From: Myxococcota bacterium
Lineage (GTDB): Bacteria > Myxococcota_A > UBA9160 > UBA6930
DNA: 64,000 bases
Reading direction: 5' to 3'
Assembly (NCBI GenBank): GCA_028277885.1
Contig: JANQFK010000046.1
Coordinates: forward strand, 62,001-126,000
Part shown: positions 43,995 through 53,941 of the stretch, piece after piece
Layout: each line of letters opens with the position of its first letter
Position numbering within the stretch: position 1 is the first letter of the stretch
The notes under the pieces: model-generated
What the model was told of the DNA's origin: nothing
Seen by the model: the letters and a program-made list of their open reading frames with translations, nothing else
The model's database searches: none
Made by a program: the position numbers and the translations under genes

Positions 43995-46147
43995 ATGGCG
44001 GCCGGAGCCCAGGCCCTGGAGCTGGATCCCCACGGGGAGCCCGTCCTCGAGACGGCCCCGGCCGGACTGGTGCGTCGGCTCGTCGAGTCGGCCCTCGGCG
44101 AGATCGACCCGGAGCGGCAGCCCGTGGAGCCGCGCGAGAGCGGCGCCGCGACCTGGCAGGAGGACCTCGAGCTCGCGGTCCGGCCCCACGGCCTCGCGGC
44201 GCGCACGGTCCTGCTGAGCGCGCGCGACGCCGTGGGATCGGCGAGCCGGGGCACTCCGCTCGTCACCCGCCGCGAGGGCGAGGGCGAGGGCGAGAGCGGC
44301 CCCGCGTGGTTCGCGCTGCTCGACCGCGCCTGGGGGCGGGCGCGGCTGGCGGGCCCGGAGGAGACGGACCTGTGGCTGGGTCCCCGGGGCGTGGCCGGCG
44401 CGCTCGCCGCGAGCGATCCCGACGCGCTGCTGCCCTGGGTGCTCGTGGAGCCCGCCTTCCCCGGCGCCCGGGCCGCCTCGCCGGCGGCCGCGAAGCCCCA
44501 CGCCGTGCCGCCGCTGCGGCGGCTGATCGGACTGGTGCGGCCCGACCGCAGCGACCTGGGCACGGTGGTGCTCTACGCCGTCCTGATCGGAGCCCTCACC
44601 CTCGCCACCCCGATCGCGGTCCAGCAGCTCGTCAACACCGTGGCGTTCGGCGGGCTGATCCAGCCCGTCGTCGTCCTCGCGCTGCTGCTCTTCGCCGGCC
44701 TCGCCTTCGCGGCGCTCCTCGCCGGGCTGCAGGCCTACACCGCCGAGCTGATCCAGCGGCGCGTCTTCGTGCGCGTGGTGATGGACCTCGCCCGACGCCT
44801 CCCGCGGGTGGAGCTCGGCTCCCTCGACCGTCACCACGGCCCGGAGCTGGTGAACCGGCTCTTCGACGTCTTCACCGTGCAGAAGATCGGCGCGTTGCTG
44901 CTGCTCGAGGGCACCTCGGTGCTGCTCCAGACCGGCGTCGGCCTGCTGATCCTCTCCTTCTACCACCCGCTGATGCTCGCCTTCAGCATCCTGCTGCTCG
45001 CCGCCATCGCGCTGGTGGTGTTCGGCTTCGGGCGGGGCGCCGTCGGCACGGCCGTGGGCGAGTCGAACGCGAAGTATGCGGTGGTGGGCTGGATGGAGGA
45101 GCTCGCCCGCCACCCGGTCGCCTTCCACAGCCGCGGGGGGCGGATCTACGCCGCCGAGCGGGCCGACCGCCTGGCGTCGGCCTACGTGGCGGCGCGGCGC
45201 CGCCACTACCGGATCGTGCTCCGCCAGCTCTCCGGCGCGCTCGCCCTCCAGGTGCTGGCCGGGAGCGTGCTCCTCGCCCTCGGCGGCGCGCTCGTCGTGT
45301 CGGGCCAGCTGACCCTCGGCCAGCTCGTCGCCTCCGAGCTGATCATCACCGCCATCGTGGCCGCCGTGGCGAAGCTCGGGAAGCAGCTCGAGAGCTTCTA
45401 CGACCTGCTGGCCGCCACGGACAAGCTGGGTGTGCTGTTCGACCTGCCCGTCGAGCGCGAGGACGGGTCCCCGGCCCCCGAGACCCGGGACCGGGTGCAC
45501 ATGGAGCTGCGCGACGTCTCCTACGGATGGGACGACCGCAAGGTCCTCTCCGACCTCTCCCTGGAGCTCAGGCCCGGGGAGCGGCTCGCCCTGCGCGGAC
45601 CCTCGGGCTCGGGCAAGAGCACGCTGATCGACCTGCTGGCCGGGCTGCGCGCGCCGACGAGCGGGTTCGTGGCCCTCGACGGCAGCGATCTCCGGGACCT
45701 GAAGCTCGAGGTGCTGCGCGCGTCGGTGACCCGGGTCGGCGAGCCGGAGGTCTTCTCGGGATCCGTCCTCGACAACCTGCGCGTGGCCCGGCCGGAGCTC
45801 AGCGTGGCCGAGGCCAGCGAGGCCCTCGCGACCGTGGGCCTGCTCGACGACGTGCGCGCGCTCCCGGACGGCCTGCGCACCGACCTCGCCACGGACGGCC
45901 AGCCCCTCTCGGGCGGCCAGGTGGCCGCCCTGATGCTCGCCCGGGCGCTGGTGTCCCGGCCCAGGCTGCTGCTCCTCGACGAGGCGCTGGTGGCCCTCGA
46001 GGACGCAGAGCTAGAGTGCGTACTCGACACCCTGTTCGCACCGGAGGCGCCCTGGACCCTGGTGGTGGCGGACGAGCGGCCGGAGGTGCTGGCGCGCTGC
46101 ACGCGCACCCTCACCCTGGGCAGCGGCAAGTCGAGGAGGACGTCGGC

Positions 46148-46151
<4 letters not shown>
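43995..46151 (+). CDS. Type I secretion-like ABC transporter (TM plus ATPase fusion)
   Basis: A 718-residue HlyB/PrtD-type exporter half. Residues 1-170 are a unique soluble N-terminal domain without a C39 peptidase Cys/His signature. TM segments run from about 185 to 460 (for example LYAVLIGALTLATPIAV and GVGLLILSFYHPLMLAFSILLL). The ATPase has Walker A GPSGSGKST, signature LSGGQ and Walker B RLLLLDEAL. With the adaptor and TolC genes it forms an inner-to-outer-membrane export machine. Substrate unknown: no RTX or double-glycine peptide gene is adjacent. Stop overlaps the HlyD start by four bases. Confidence 0.88.
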
Positions 46152-47472
<1,321 letters not shown>

Positions 47473-47476
<4 letters not shown>

Positions 47477-48909
47477 GGGTCGCCGCCGCAGCGCTCGCGC
47501 TGGCGCTGGGAGCGGCCGATCCCGTCGGCGCGGAGCCCGCGGAGCAGTCGCCCCGGCAGCCCCTCGCGCTCGACGAGGTGCTCGCCTCGGTCGACGCCCA
47601 CTACCCGCTGCTGGATGCCGCGCGGCGCGAGCGCGACATCGCACGGGGCGCACTGCGCGCCGCCGAGGGCGGCTTCGACACCCGCCTCGTCGGCATCGGC
47701 GACGTGCGGGAGCTGGGCTTCTACGAGAGCTACACCGGCGAGGGGATGCTCGAGCAGAACACCCGCCTGTGGGGCACCCGCTTCTTCGGCGGCTACCGGC
47801 TCGGGCGGGGCGAGTTCCCCTCCTACGACGGGGCTCGCCAGACGGATCGCGACGGCGAGTTCCGCGCGGGCTTCGAGCTGCCGCTGCTGCGGGGACGCAG
47901 CATCGACGAGGCGCGCGCCCGGCTGCAGCGAGCCGAGATCGACGTGCGCCGGGCGGGGCCGCAGATCGAGCTCGAGCGGATCGACTTCGAGCGCGACGCG
48001 AGCGTCGCCTACTGGAACTGGCTCGCCGCGGGGCTCCGGGTCGAGGTCTCCCGCCAGCTCCTGGACGTCGCCGCGCAGCGCCAGGACCAGCTCGAGCGGC
48101 GCGTCACCCGGGGCGTGGTCCCGCGCATCGACCTGGTCGACAACGAGCGGCTGATCGTCGACCGCCGCATCCGCCTGCTCGGGGCCGAGCGCGACGCCGA
48201 GCAGGCGTCCCTCGGCCTCTCCCTCTTCCTGCGCGACGCCGACGGCAACCCGGAGGTGCCCGGCCGCGATCGGCTGCCCGAGGACTTCCCCCCCGAGGAG
48301 CCGCCGGACCGGATCCCCCTCGGCCCGGACCTGGAGCGCGCCACCCGCTCCCACCCGCTGCTGCGCAACCTGTCCCTCCAGCGCGAGCGCACCGAGGTCG
48401 CCCTCGACCTGGCCCGCAACGACGTGCTGCCCGACATGGACCTGCTCGTGGAGGGCTCCCGCGACACCGGCCAGCCGGACCCCGGCATCTCCACCGAGGG
48501 CTCCATCGAGGGCGACCCGCGCAGCGACACCGAGGTCCGGGCGCGCATCCGCCTGGAGCTGCCGATCCAGCGCCGCGACGCCCGCGGCCGCGTCGCGATC
48601 GCGCAGGCCGAGCTCTCGCGCCTCGAGAGCCGGGAGCGCTTCGCCCGCGAGCGGATCGAGGCGGACATCCGCCGCGCCCTGACCGGCGTGGAGGCCGCCT
48701 ACGCCCAGACCGAGGCGGCGCGGGACAACCTCGAGCTGGCCCTTCGCCTGCGGAGCGCCGAGGAGCGCAAGCTGCTCCTCGGCACCAGCAACCTGATCGA
48801 CGTCAACATCCGCGAGGTCCAGGCCGCGGACGCCGCCGTGATGCTGATCCGCACCCAGGCCGCCTACTACCGGGCCCTGGCCAACTACCGCGCGGCCGTG
48901 GGCTCCTGA
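47473..48909 (+). CDS. TolC family outer membrane protein
   Basis: A 478-residue protein whose ATG overlaps the HlyD stop by four bases. A signal peptide (about 1-23, Ala-rich) is followed by the two-fold repeated TolC helices, e.g. ARLQRAEIDVRRAGPQIELERI, and RGVVPRIDLVDNERLIVDRRI, and in the second half KLLLGTSNLIDVNIREVQAADA. It is the outer-membrane exit duct of the trio. No other outer-membrane component lies nearby. Confidence 0.88.
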
Positions 48910-48987
48910 GCCGGGGGAGAGCCGGGCCGCCACACCCGGACTAGACTCCCGCGAGCCGCCGACCGGCGGCCCTCCCGAGGAGCCCCC

Positions 48988-50187
48988 ATGATCAAGCGCA
49001 CCCTCCACGGCCTCGCCGTCGGCGCCACCGGCCTGTTCTCCCGGATCCTTCCCGACCGGGTCCCGGTCACCTTCGTGGGCGAGGACGCCGCGCGCGAGCT
49101 GTGCGAGGCCCTGGCCCGCACCGGCGCCCGCAAGGTGCTGGTCGTGACCGACGCCGTGCTGGCCGAGATCGGCATCGTCGGCCGCATCAGCCAGGCCCTC
49201 GAGGCCGCCGGCGTCGCCTCGGTGACCTACGACGGCGTCGAGCCCGATCCCACCTTCGCCCAGGTCGAGGCCGGCCTGGAGCTGCTGCGCCGGGAGGACT
49301 GCGACGCCGTCCTCGCCCTCGGCGGCGGCTCGCCCATGGACGCCGCCAAGGTGATCGCGGCGACGGCCACCAACGGCGGCGACGCGCGCAAGATCGAGGG
49401 GCTCTTCAAGGTGCGCGAGGCCCCGGTGCCGATCTACGCGATCCCCACCACCGCGGGCACGGGCTCCGAGGTCACCCTCGCCGCCGTGGTGTCGGAGACC
49501 GAGAGCCACGTGAAGCGCTTCTTCGTGGATCCCAAGCTGCTGCCCGACATGGCGGCCCTCGATCCCACCCTGATGACGGGGCTCCCGCCGCGGGTCACCG
49601 CCGCGACGGGCATGGATGCGCTCACCCACGCCGTCGAGTCCTTCATCGCCACCACGGCCAAGCCCCAGACCGAGGCCTGGGCCACCGCCGCGGTGAAGCT
49701 CATCTTCGCGAACCTCCCCACCGCCCACGCCAACGGCAACGACCTCCAGGCCCGCAAGGCCATGGCGCTCGCCTCCTACTACGCGGGGCTCGCCTTCACG
49801 CGCACCAACGTGGGCTACGTCCACGCCATCGCCCACACCTTCGGCGCCCTCTACGGGACGCCCCACGGCTGGGCGAACTCCATCGCGCTGCCCCACGTGC
49901 TCGAGTTCTCGCTGCCGAGCGTGGTGGACCGCCTCGCGCGGCTCGGCGACGCGATCGGCGTCGCCGGCTCGAGCGCGGAGGAGAGGGCGCGCGCCTTCAT
50001 CGCCGCCGTGCGCGACCTGAAGGCGAAGGTCGAGATCCCCGAGACCCTGGAGGCGCTCCGGGCCGAGGACGTTCCGCGCATCGCCCAGCAGGCCCTCGCC
50101 GAGGCGCACATGAACTACCCGGTGCCGCGCTACATGGAGCAGGGCGACTGCGAGGCGCTGCTGCGCGGGATGGTGGGGGCCGCCTAG
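48988..50187 (+). CDS. Iron-containing alcohol dehydrogenase
   Basis: A 399-residue group III dehydrogenase. The NAD site is LALGGGSPMDAAKVIA, followed by PIYAIPTTAGTGSEVT. Metal ligands include the His in GMDALTHAVESF and those in GYVHAIAHTFGALYGTPHGWANSI. It oxidises or reduces alcohols/aldehydes; long-chain or C4 substrates are common and wax-ester metabolism would supply fatty alcohols (inference). A TetR gene converges on it. Confidence 0.9.
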   Translation: MIKRTLHGLAVGATGLFSRILPDRVPVTFVGEDAARELCEALARTGARKVLVVTDAVLAEIGIVGRISQALEAAGVASVTYDGVEPDPTFAQVEAGLELLRREDCDAVLALGGGSPMDAAKVIAATATNGGDARKIEGLFKVREAPVPIYAIPTTAGTGSEVTLAAVVSETESHVKRFFVDPKLLPDMAALDPTLMTGLPPRVTAATGMDALTHAVESFIATTAKPQTEAWATAAVKLIFANLPTAHANGNDLQARKAMALASYYAGLAFTRTNVGYVHAIAHTFGALYGTPHGWANSIALPHVLEFSLPSVVDRLARLGDAIGVAGSSAEERARAFIAAVRDLKAKVEIPETLEALRAEDVPRIAQQALAEAHMNYPVPRYMEQGDCEALLRGMVGAA

Positions 50188-50193
50188 CGCGTC

Positions 50194-50823
50194 CTACAGG
50201 CCGACGTGGTTGCAGAGCATCTCGCTGCACTCGTCGGCCCAGCGGCGCAGCTCGCGACCGCGCACGCCGCGGTGGGTGATGGTCTCGGAGACGCTGGCGA
50301 GCACGGTCTGGATGAAGCGCGCGTCGAACTCGCGCCGGCCGCGCCGCTCCGGCTGGGCGTGGCGCAGGAACTGCCGGATGCGCTCGACGCCGCGCCGCTC
50401 GACGCCGGCGAACTCCTCGGAGTCGCGGAAGTAGACGCGCGCGAGGCCGAGGGCCTCGCGCAGGGGCGCCTCGGCGGCCTCGGTCTCGAAGAAGGCGCGC
50501 ACGCCGGCGAACACGCGCTCCCGCGGGCTCTTCGAGCCGTCGGCGAGGATGCGCGCCACCGCGGCGGAGGTGTCGGCGATCTCGAGCTCGTGCAGGCGGA
50601 AGAGCAGGGCCGCCTTGTTGGGGTAGTACTGGTAGAGGGAGCCCACGCTGATCCCGGCTCGCTCGGCGACCCGGTTGGTGTTGAAGCCCGCCGGTCCGGC
50701 CTCCTCGAGAACGCGAGTCGCGGCCGCGAGGATCAGCCCCTCCATGCGGCGGGAGCGCTCCTGACGCGGGGACTTCCGCGGGGTTACGTCGACGGCCGGG
50801 GGGCGGGGCATTGCGAGTACCAT
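50194..50823 (-). CDS. TetR-family transcriptional regulator
   Basis: A 209-residue repressor, ATG at 50823 or 50811. The helix-turn-helix is ATRVLEEAGPAGFNTNRVAERAGISVGSLYQYYPNK (about 35-70 in two blocks). The ligand-binding half is variable. It is divergent from the methyltransferase gene (start 50872) with a palindrome in between, so probably represses both itself and that gene. Confidence 0.88.
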   Translation of the reverse strand: MVLAMPRPPAVDVTPRKSPRQERSRRMEGLILAAATRVLEEAGPAGFNTNRVAERAGISVGSLYQYYPNKAALLFRLHELEIADTSAAVARILADGSKSPRERVFAGVRAFFETEAAEAPLREALGLARVYFRDSEEFAGVERRGVERIRQFLRHAQPERRGRREFDARFIQTVLASVSETITHRGVRGRELRRWADECSEMLCNHVGL

Positions 50824-50825
50824 AC

Positions 50826-50841
50826 ACGAGCAATCACTCGT
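50826..50841. promoter_or_regulatory. Candidate TetR operator (ACGAG-N6-CTCGT)
   Basis: An inverted repeat ACGAG-CAATCA-CTCGT lies in the 48 bases between the TetR start (50823) and the methyltransferase start (50872). It stands out as AT-richer than surrounding DNA. Its position right before the TetR start is typical of autoregulation. Confidence 0.5.
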
Positions 50842-50871
50842 ATTCTAGCCCCACGCCCGAAGGAGACCGCC

Positions 50872-51615
50872 ATGGCGAACCCCGATGCCGCACTCGACGC
50901 CCTCCCGGACCCGCAGGTGCGGGCCCTGCTCGGTCGGCTCCACCGCGAGGCCGACCGCCAGGAGAAGAGCGTCTACCTGAAGTTCCTGGACCAGCTGCCG
51001 CGCCTCGCCCTGGGGCGGGCGATCCCCTGGGAGCGCTTCGGTCACCGCCTCGACGACAAGTTCATCTGCCTGGACCGCAGCCAGGGGGTGTTCTGCTACC
51101 TGCTGGCCCGCGCCCTCGGCGCCCGGCGCATCGTCGAGTTCGGCACCTCCTTCGGCGTCTCGACGATCTACCTGGCGCTGGCGGTGCGCGAGAACGGCGG
51201 CGGCCGCGTGATCGGCACCGAGCGGGTGCCCGCCAAGGCGGCCCGGGCGCGGCAGCACCTGCGCGAGGCCGGGCTCCTCGAGCTGGTGGAGATCCGCGAG
51301 GGCGATGCGACCGAGACCCTGCGCGACCTCGAGGGGCCGGTGGACCTGCTGCTCTGCGACGGCTTCCCGCCGGCGATGCTCCCGGTGCTGAAGCTCGTGG
51401 CGCCGCACATCCGGCCCGGTGGCGCCGTCGTCTCGGACAACGTCGGCGCCTTCTGGGCCGACCACTCGGACTTCCTCGCCTGGGTGCGCGACCCCGCCAA
51501 CGGCTTCCAGTCCGCCATGCTCGCCATGAACGAGGGCACCGAGCTCTCGGTGAAGGTCGGGGCGGCGGCCTCGGCCGGCGCGGCCGGGCAGGGGGCCGTG
51601 GCATGCGCCTCCTGA
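50872..51615 (+). CDS. O-methyltransferase-like SAM-dependent methyltransferase
   Basis: A 247-residue enzyme with AAGGAGA eight bases before ATG 50872. RIVEFGTSFGVSTIYLALAV is motif I, GTERVPAKAARAR motif II, and VDLLLCDGFPPAMLPVLKL plus GGAVVSDNVGAF resemble the catechol-O-methyltransferase type 3 family. Substrate unknown, probably a small phenolic or lipid. Likely regulated by the divergent TetR. Its 3' end overlaps a truncated VTT-domain gene. Confidence 0.82.
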   Translation: MANPDAALDALPDPQVRALLGRLHREADRQEKSVYLKFLDQLPRLALGRAIPWERFGHRLDDKFICLDRSQGVFCYLLARALGARRIVEFGTSFGVSTIYLALAVRENGGGRVIGTERVPAKAARARQHLREAGLLELVEIREGDATETLRDLEGPVDLLLCDGFPPAMLPVLKLVAPHIRPGGAVVSDNVGAFWADHSDFLAWVRDPANGFQSAMLAMNEGTELSVKVGAAASAGAAGQGAVACAS

Positions 51616-51795
51616 TCTTCCCCGCGCTCCTGCTCGGCCTCTCGGGCCTCACGGCCTGGTCCTTCGGCGACCGCCTCGTGCTCCCCGAGGAGCTCGACGA
51701 CGTCGTGGCCGGGCTGCGCGCCCAGGGCTCCTACGCCTGGGCGGTGGGGGGCGGCGTGATCCTCGCGGACGCGCTCCTCCCCGTGCCGAGCACGG
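51603..51795 (+). pseudogene. Truncated TVP38/TMEM64 (VTT domain) membrane protein
   Basis: ATG 51603 overlaps the previous gene's end by 13 bases. The frame gives a signal-like segment (LLIFPALLLGLSGLTAWSFGD in one run), then ELDDVVAGLRAQGSYAWAVGGGVILADALLPVPST, close to the start of VTT-domain proteins, in two blocks. Homology then stops, and the frame runs into repeat DNA and antisense of the next gene. The missing part would hold most TM segments. So it is a 5' remnant, cut at a dispersed repeat. Confidence 0.6.
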
Positions 51796-51836
51796 GTCGA
51801 CCTCCGTCCCAAACCGGGCCCGCAGGGCTCGCTCGG
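51796..51836. repeat. Dispersed intergenic repeat, copy A
   Basis: Read on the minus strand, TAGCCGAGCGAGCCCT begins at the stop of the split-barrel gene and continues to GGTCGACCCG. It aligns over some 50 bases with copy B at 53.82-53.94 kb (TAGCTGAGCGAGCCCT... GCCGACCCA). It abuts the truncation point of the VTT gene. Confidence 0.5.
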
Positions 51837-52322
51837 CTAGGCGTCGGGCGGCGCCAGATGGAAGAACCACTGCTCCTCGGGCGACGAGGACGGGCCGCCT
51901 CCGTACTTCGCGCCCCCCTTGTCGAAGAGCACCCGGTGCAGTGCCGGGTCGTCCACCCGGCGCAGCGTCCGCCGGTAGCGCTTGCCTTCGACGCGCAGCA
52001 CCGCCCGTGGGTCTGCGAGGGCCTCCTCGTGCCAGCGCTTGAAGGGCGGGAAGTTCAGGCTGCAGGGCACGTAGGCCTGGCCCTCGTGGACCACGAACCA
52101 GGTCGTGCGCGAGCGGCCGCCGCTCTCGAGCTCCACCTCGCGCACCTCGGCGAGCGCGTCCCAGTCGATCTCGCCGGTCTCGACGAGCTCGCCGCCCCGG
52201 AGCGGGCCGCCGGGGAAGATGGCGATGGGGCCGTCGGTGAAGCAGGCCGCGAAGGCGACGGCCACCACCGCCACCCCGACGCCGGCCACGACCCGCACGA
52301 TCCAGCGAAGTGCAGTCCTCAT
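51837..52322 (-). CDS. Membrane-anchored split-barrel (deazaflavin-dependent nitroreductase-like) protein
   Basis: A 161-residue protein from ATG 52322. One N-terminal TM segment (about 6-25, WIVRVVAGVGVAVVAVAF). The rest resembles the FMN/F420-binding split barrel: REVELESGGRSRTTWFVVHEGQAYVPCSLNFPPFKRWHEE in two blocks, then RAVLRVEGKRYRRTLRRVDD. Cofactor and substrate are unproven. It lies downstream of the TetR gene (start 52977, stop 52360) and may share its transcript. Confidence 0.65.
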   Translation of the reverse strand: MRTALRWIVRVVAGVGVAVVAVAFAACFTDGPIAIFPGGPLRGGELVETGEIDWDALAEVREVELESGGRSRTTWFVVHEGQAYVPCSLNFPPFKRWHEEALADPRAVLRVEGKRYRRTLRRVDDPALHRVLFDKGGAKYGGGPSSSPEEQWFFHLAPPDA

Positions 52323-52359
52323 GGAATCCTCCTGTCTCCTTCTGCGGGCGCGCCGAAGA

Positions 52360-52977
52360 TCAGTGCTCGGCCCAGCGGGCGTGCCAGGTCTCGAGGCAGC
52401 CCTCAACCACCTCGCGCAGCTTCCGCGGGCCCGGGCGCTGGCCGAAGAGCAGGCCGCGCACGAGGGTGTAGTGCTCGATCATGCCCTGGAGCTCCGAGCG
52501 CGCGCGCTCGACGTCGATCCCCTTCTCGAGCCCGCCGTCCCGGGCGAGCCGGCGGATCTCCCGACCGAACTCGCCCGCGAAGATCGCCTTGCCGTGCTTC
52601 GCGAGGCGCAGGCGGAAGCCCTCGGTGGCCTCGCTGTTGGCGACCACGGCGCGCACCAGGCCCACGACCCGGGGCGTCGAGAGCAGGCGTCCGTAGCGCA
52701 GGCACAGCTCGGTGAGCGGCGGGTCGTCGCCCGGGGGCCCGGGCTCGCGGCGCCGGGGGAGGAACTCCTCGACGAGGGCGTCGAGGACGGCGCCGAACAG
52801 GTCGGCCTTGTCCTCGTAGTGGCGGTAGACCGTGGCCGTCGAGACGCCGGCCTCCTCGGCCAGGGTGGCCATGGAGACCCGGTCGAAGCCGCGCTCGGCG
52901 AACAGCCGGGTCGCCGCCGCGACGATGGCGGCCCGCTTCTGGTCGGCCCGGCGGCTGCGGAACTCCTCGAGAGTCAT
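52360..52977 (-). CDS. TetR-family transcriptional regulator
   Basis: A 205-residue repressor from ATG 52977. HTH: AAATRLFAERGFDRVSMATLAEEAGVSTATVYRHYEDK (about 20-57, two blocks). The C-terminal ligand domain has DNA-independent helices (LYGRLLSTPR-like and IEHYTLVRGLLF). It is divergent from the SDR gene, with a perfect inverted repeat between them, and probably also controls the downstream split-barrel gene. Confidence 0.9.
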   Translation of the reverse strand: MTLEEFRSRRADQKRAAIVAAATRLFAERGFDRVSMATLAEEAGVSTATVYRHYEDKADLFGAVLDALVEEFLPRRREPGPPGDDPPLTELCLRYGRLLSTPRVVGLVRAVVANSEATEGFRLRLAKHGKAIFAGEFGREIRRLARDGGLEKGIDVERARSELQGMIEHYTLVRGLLFGQRPGPRKLREVVEGCLETWHARWAEH

Positions 52978-52983
52978 CCCTTC

Positions 52984-53006
52984 CGAAACGATAGCTTTTC
53001 GTTTCG
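52984..53006. promoter_or_regulatory. Candidate TetR operator (CGAAACGA-N7-TCGTTTCG)
   Basis: A perfect 8-base inverted repeat with a 7-base spacer starts seven bases before the TetR start codon and 38 before the SDR ATG (53044). The size and position are those of a TetR autoregulatory operator acting on both divergent genes. Confidence 0.6.
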
Positions 53007-53043
53007 ATCGAGCTAGCCTGGGGGGCTCTGGAACGGAGGGGGC

Positions 53044-53805
53044 ATGAGCCAGCTGGATCTCGCGGGGAGCGTCGCGGTCGTGACCGGCGGCGCGAACGGC
53101 ATCGGCCTGGCCGCGGCCCGCCGCTTCGCCGGCCTCGGCGCGCGGCTCGTGCTGGGGGACGTGGACGAGCCCGCCCTGGAGGCGGCCTGCCGCGAGCTCG
53201 GGGCCGAGGGCGTCCGCTGCGACGTCGCCCGCGAGGCGGACCTCGCGCGCCTGGCCGAGCGGGCCCGCGCCCGGGGGCCGGTGCGCGTGGTGATGGCCAA
53301 CGCCGGGGTGGCCCTGGGCGGACTCTGGGAGGCGGTGCCCCTGGCCGAGTGGTCCCGGGTCCTCGACGTGAACGTGCTCGGCGTGGTGCGGACGATCCAG
53401 CCGCTGCTCCCGGACCTGCTGGCCGCGAAGGCGGGGCACGTGGTGGTGACGGGCTCGAGCGCGGGCCTGTTCGGCGACCCGAGCGGGCTCAGCAGCCCCT
53501 ACGCCACCTCGAAGCACGCGCTGCTCGGCCTCACGCGGACCCTCGCCACCTACCTGCGGCCGCGGGGCGTGCAGGCCCACCTGCTCGCGCCGCGCATCAC
53601 CGACACGGCCTTCCCGCGCAAGGCGCTGGTCTGGACCGCCGAGGGCAGCCGCGACCTGCGCGACCGCGAGGTCGAGGACGCCGACACCGTCGAGCAGGTC
53701 GCCGACGCGCTCGTCGACGGCATGGCCGAGGGGCGCTTCCTGATCAGCCTGGCGCCCGACACCCACGAGGCCCTGCACGCCTTCGCGGAGACGCTCGAGC
53801 CCTGA
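53044..53805 (+). CDS. Short-chain dehydrogenase/reductase
   Basis: A 253-residue SDR. AVVTGGANGIGLAAARRFAGLG is the nucleotide site, VMANAGVALGG the NAG motif, VVTGSSAGLFGDPSGLSSPYATSKHALLGL holds catalytic Ser, Tyr (SPYATSK) and Lys, here split in two. Substrate unknown. The divergent TetR with operator suggests induction by its substrate. Followed by the dispersed repeat. Confidence 0.88.
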   Translation: MSQLDLAGSVAVVTGGANGIGLAAARRFAGLGARLVLGDVDEPALEAACRELGAEGVRCDVAREADLARLAERARARGPVRVVMANAGVALGGLWEAVPLAEWSRVLDVNVLGVVRTIQPLLPDLLAAKAGHVVVTGSSAGLFGDPSGLSSPYATSKHALLGLTRTLATYLRPRGVQAHLLAPRITDTAFPRKALVWTAEGSRDLRDREVEDADTVEQVADALVDGMAEGRFLISLAPDTHEALHAFAETLEP

Positions 53806-53818
53806 GCGCCGCCGCCCA

Positions 53819-53941
53819 GGAGGCCGACCCGAGAGGGTCAGCCGACGACGCGGAAGATCCCGCGAAGCGGAATCGCAGCCAGGAGGCCGACCCAGGATGG
53901 GTCGGCTTGCGCCGCAAAGCGAGCCCGGAGGGCTCGCTCAG
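53819..53941. repeat. Dispersed intergenic repeat, copy B
   Basis: The 136-base gap between the SDR and ABC-F stops is almost all repeat. GGAGGCCGACCC occurs twice (53820 and 53882), the second as a GCCGACCCA/TGGGTCGGC hairpin. CCCGCGAAGCGG with GCAGCCA recurs at 60.88 kb, and GAGCCCGGAGGGCTCGCTCAGCTAG recurs as copy A, in the same position flush with a minus-strand stop. It has no coding content. Confidence 0.5.
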
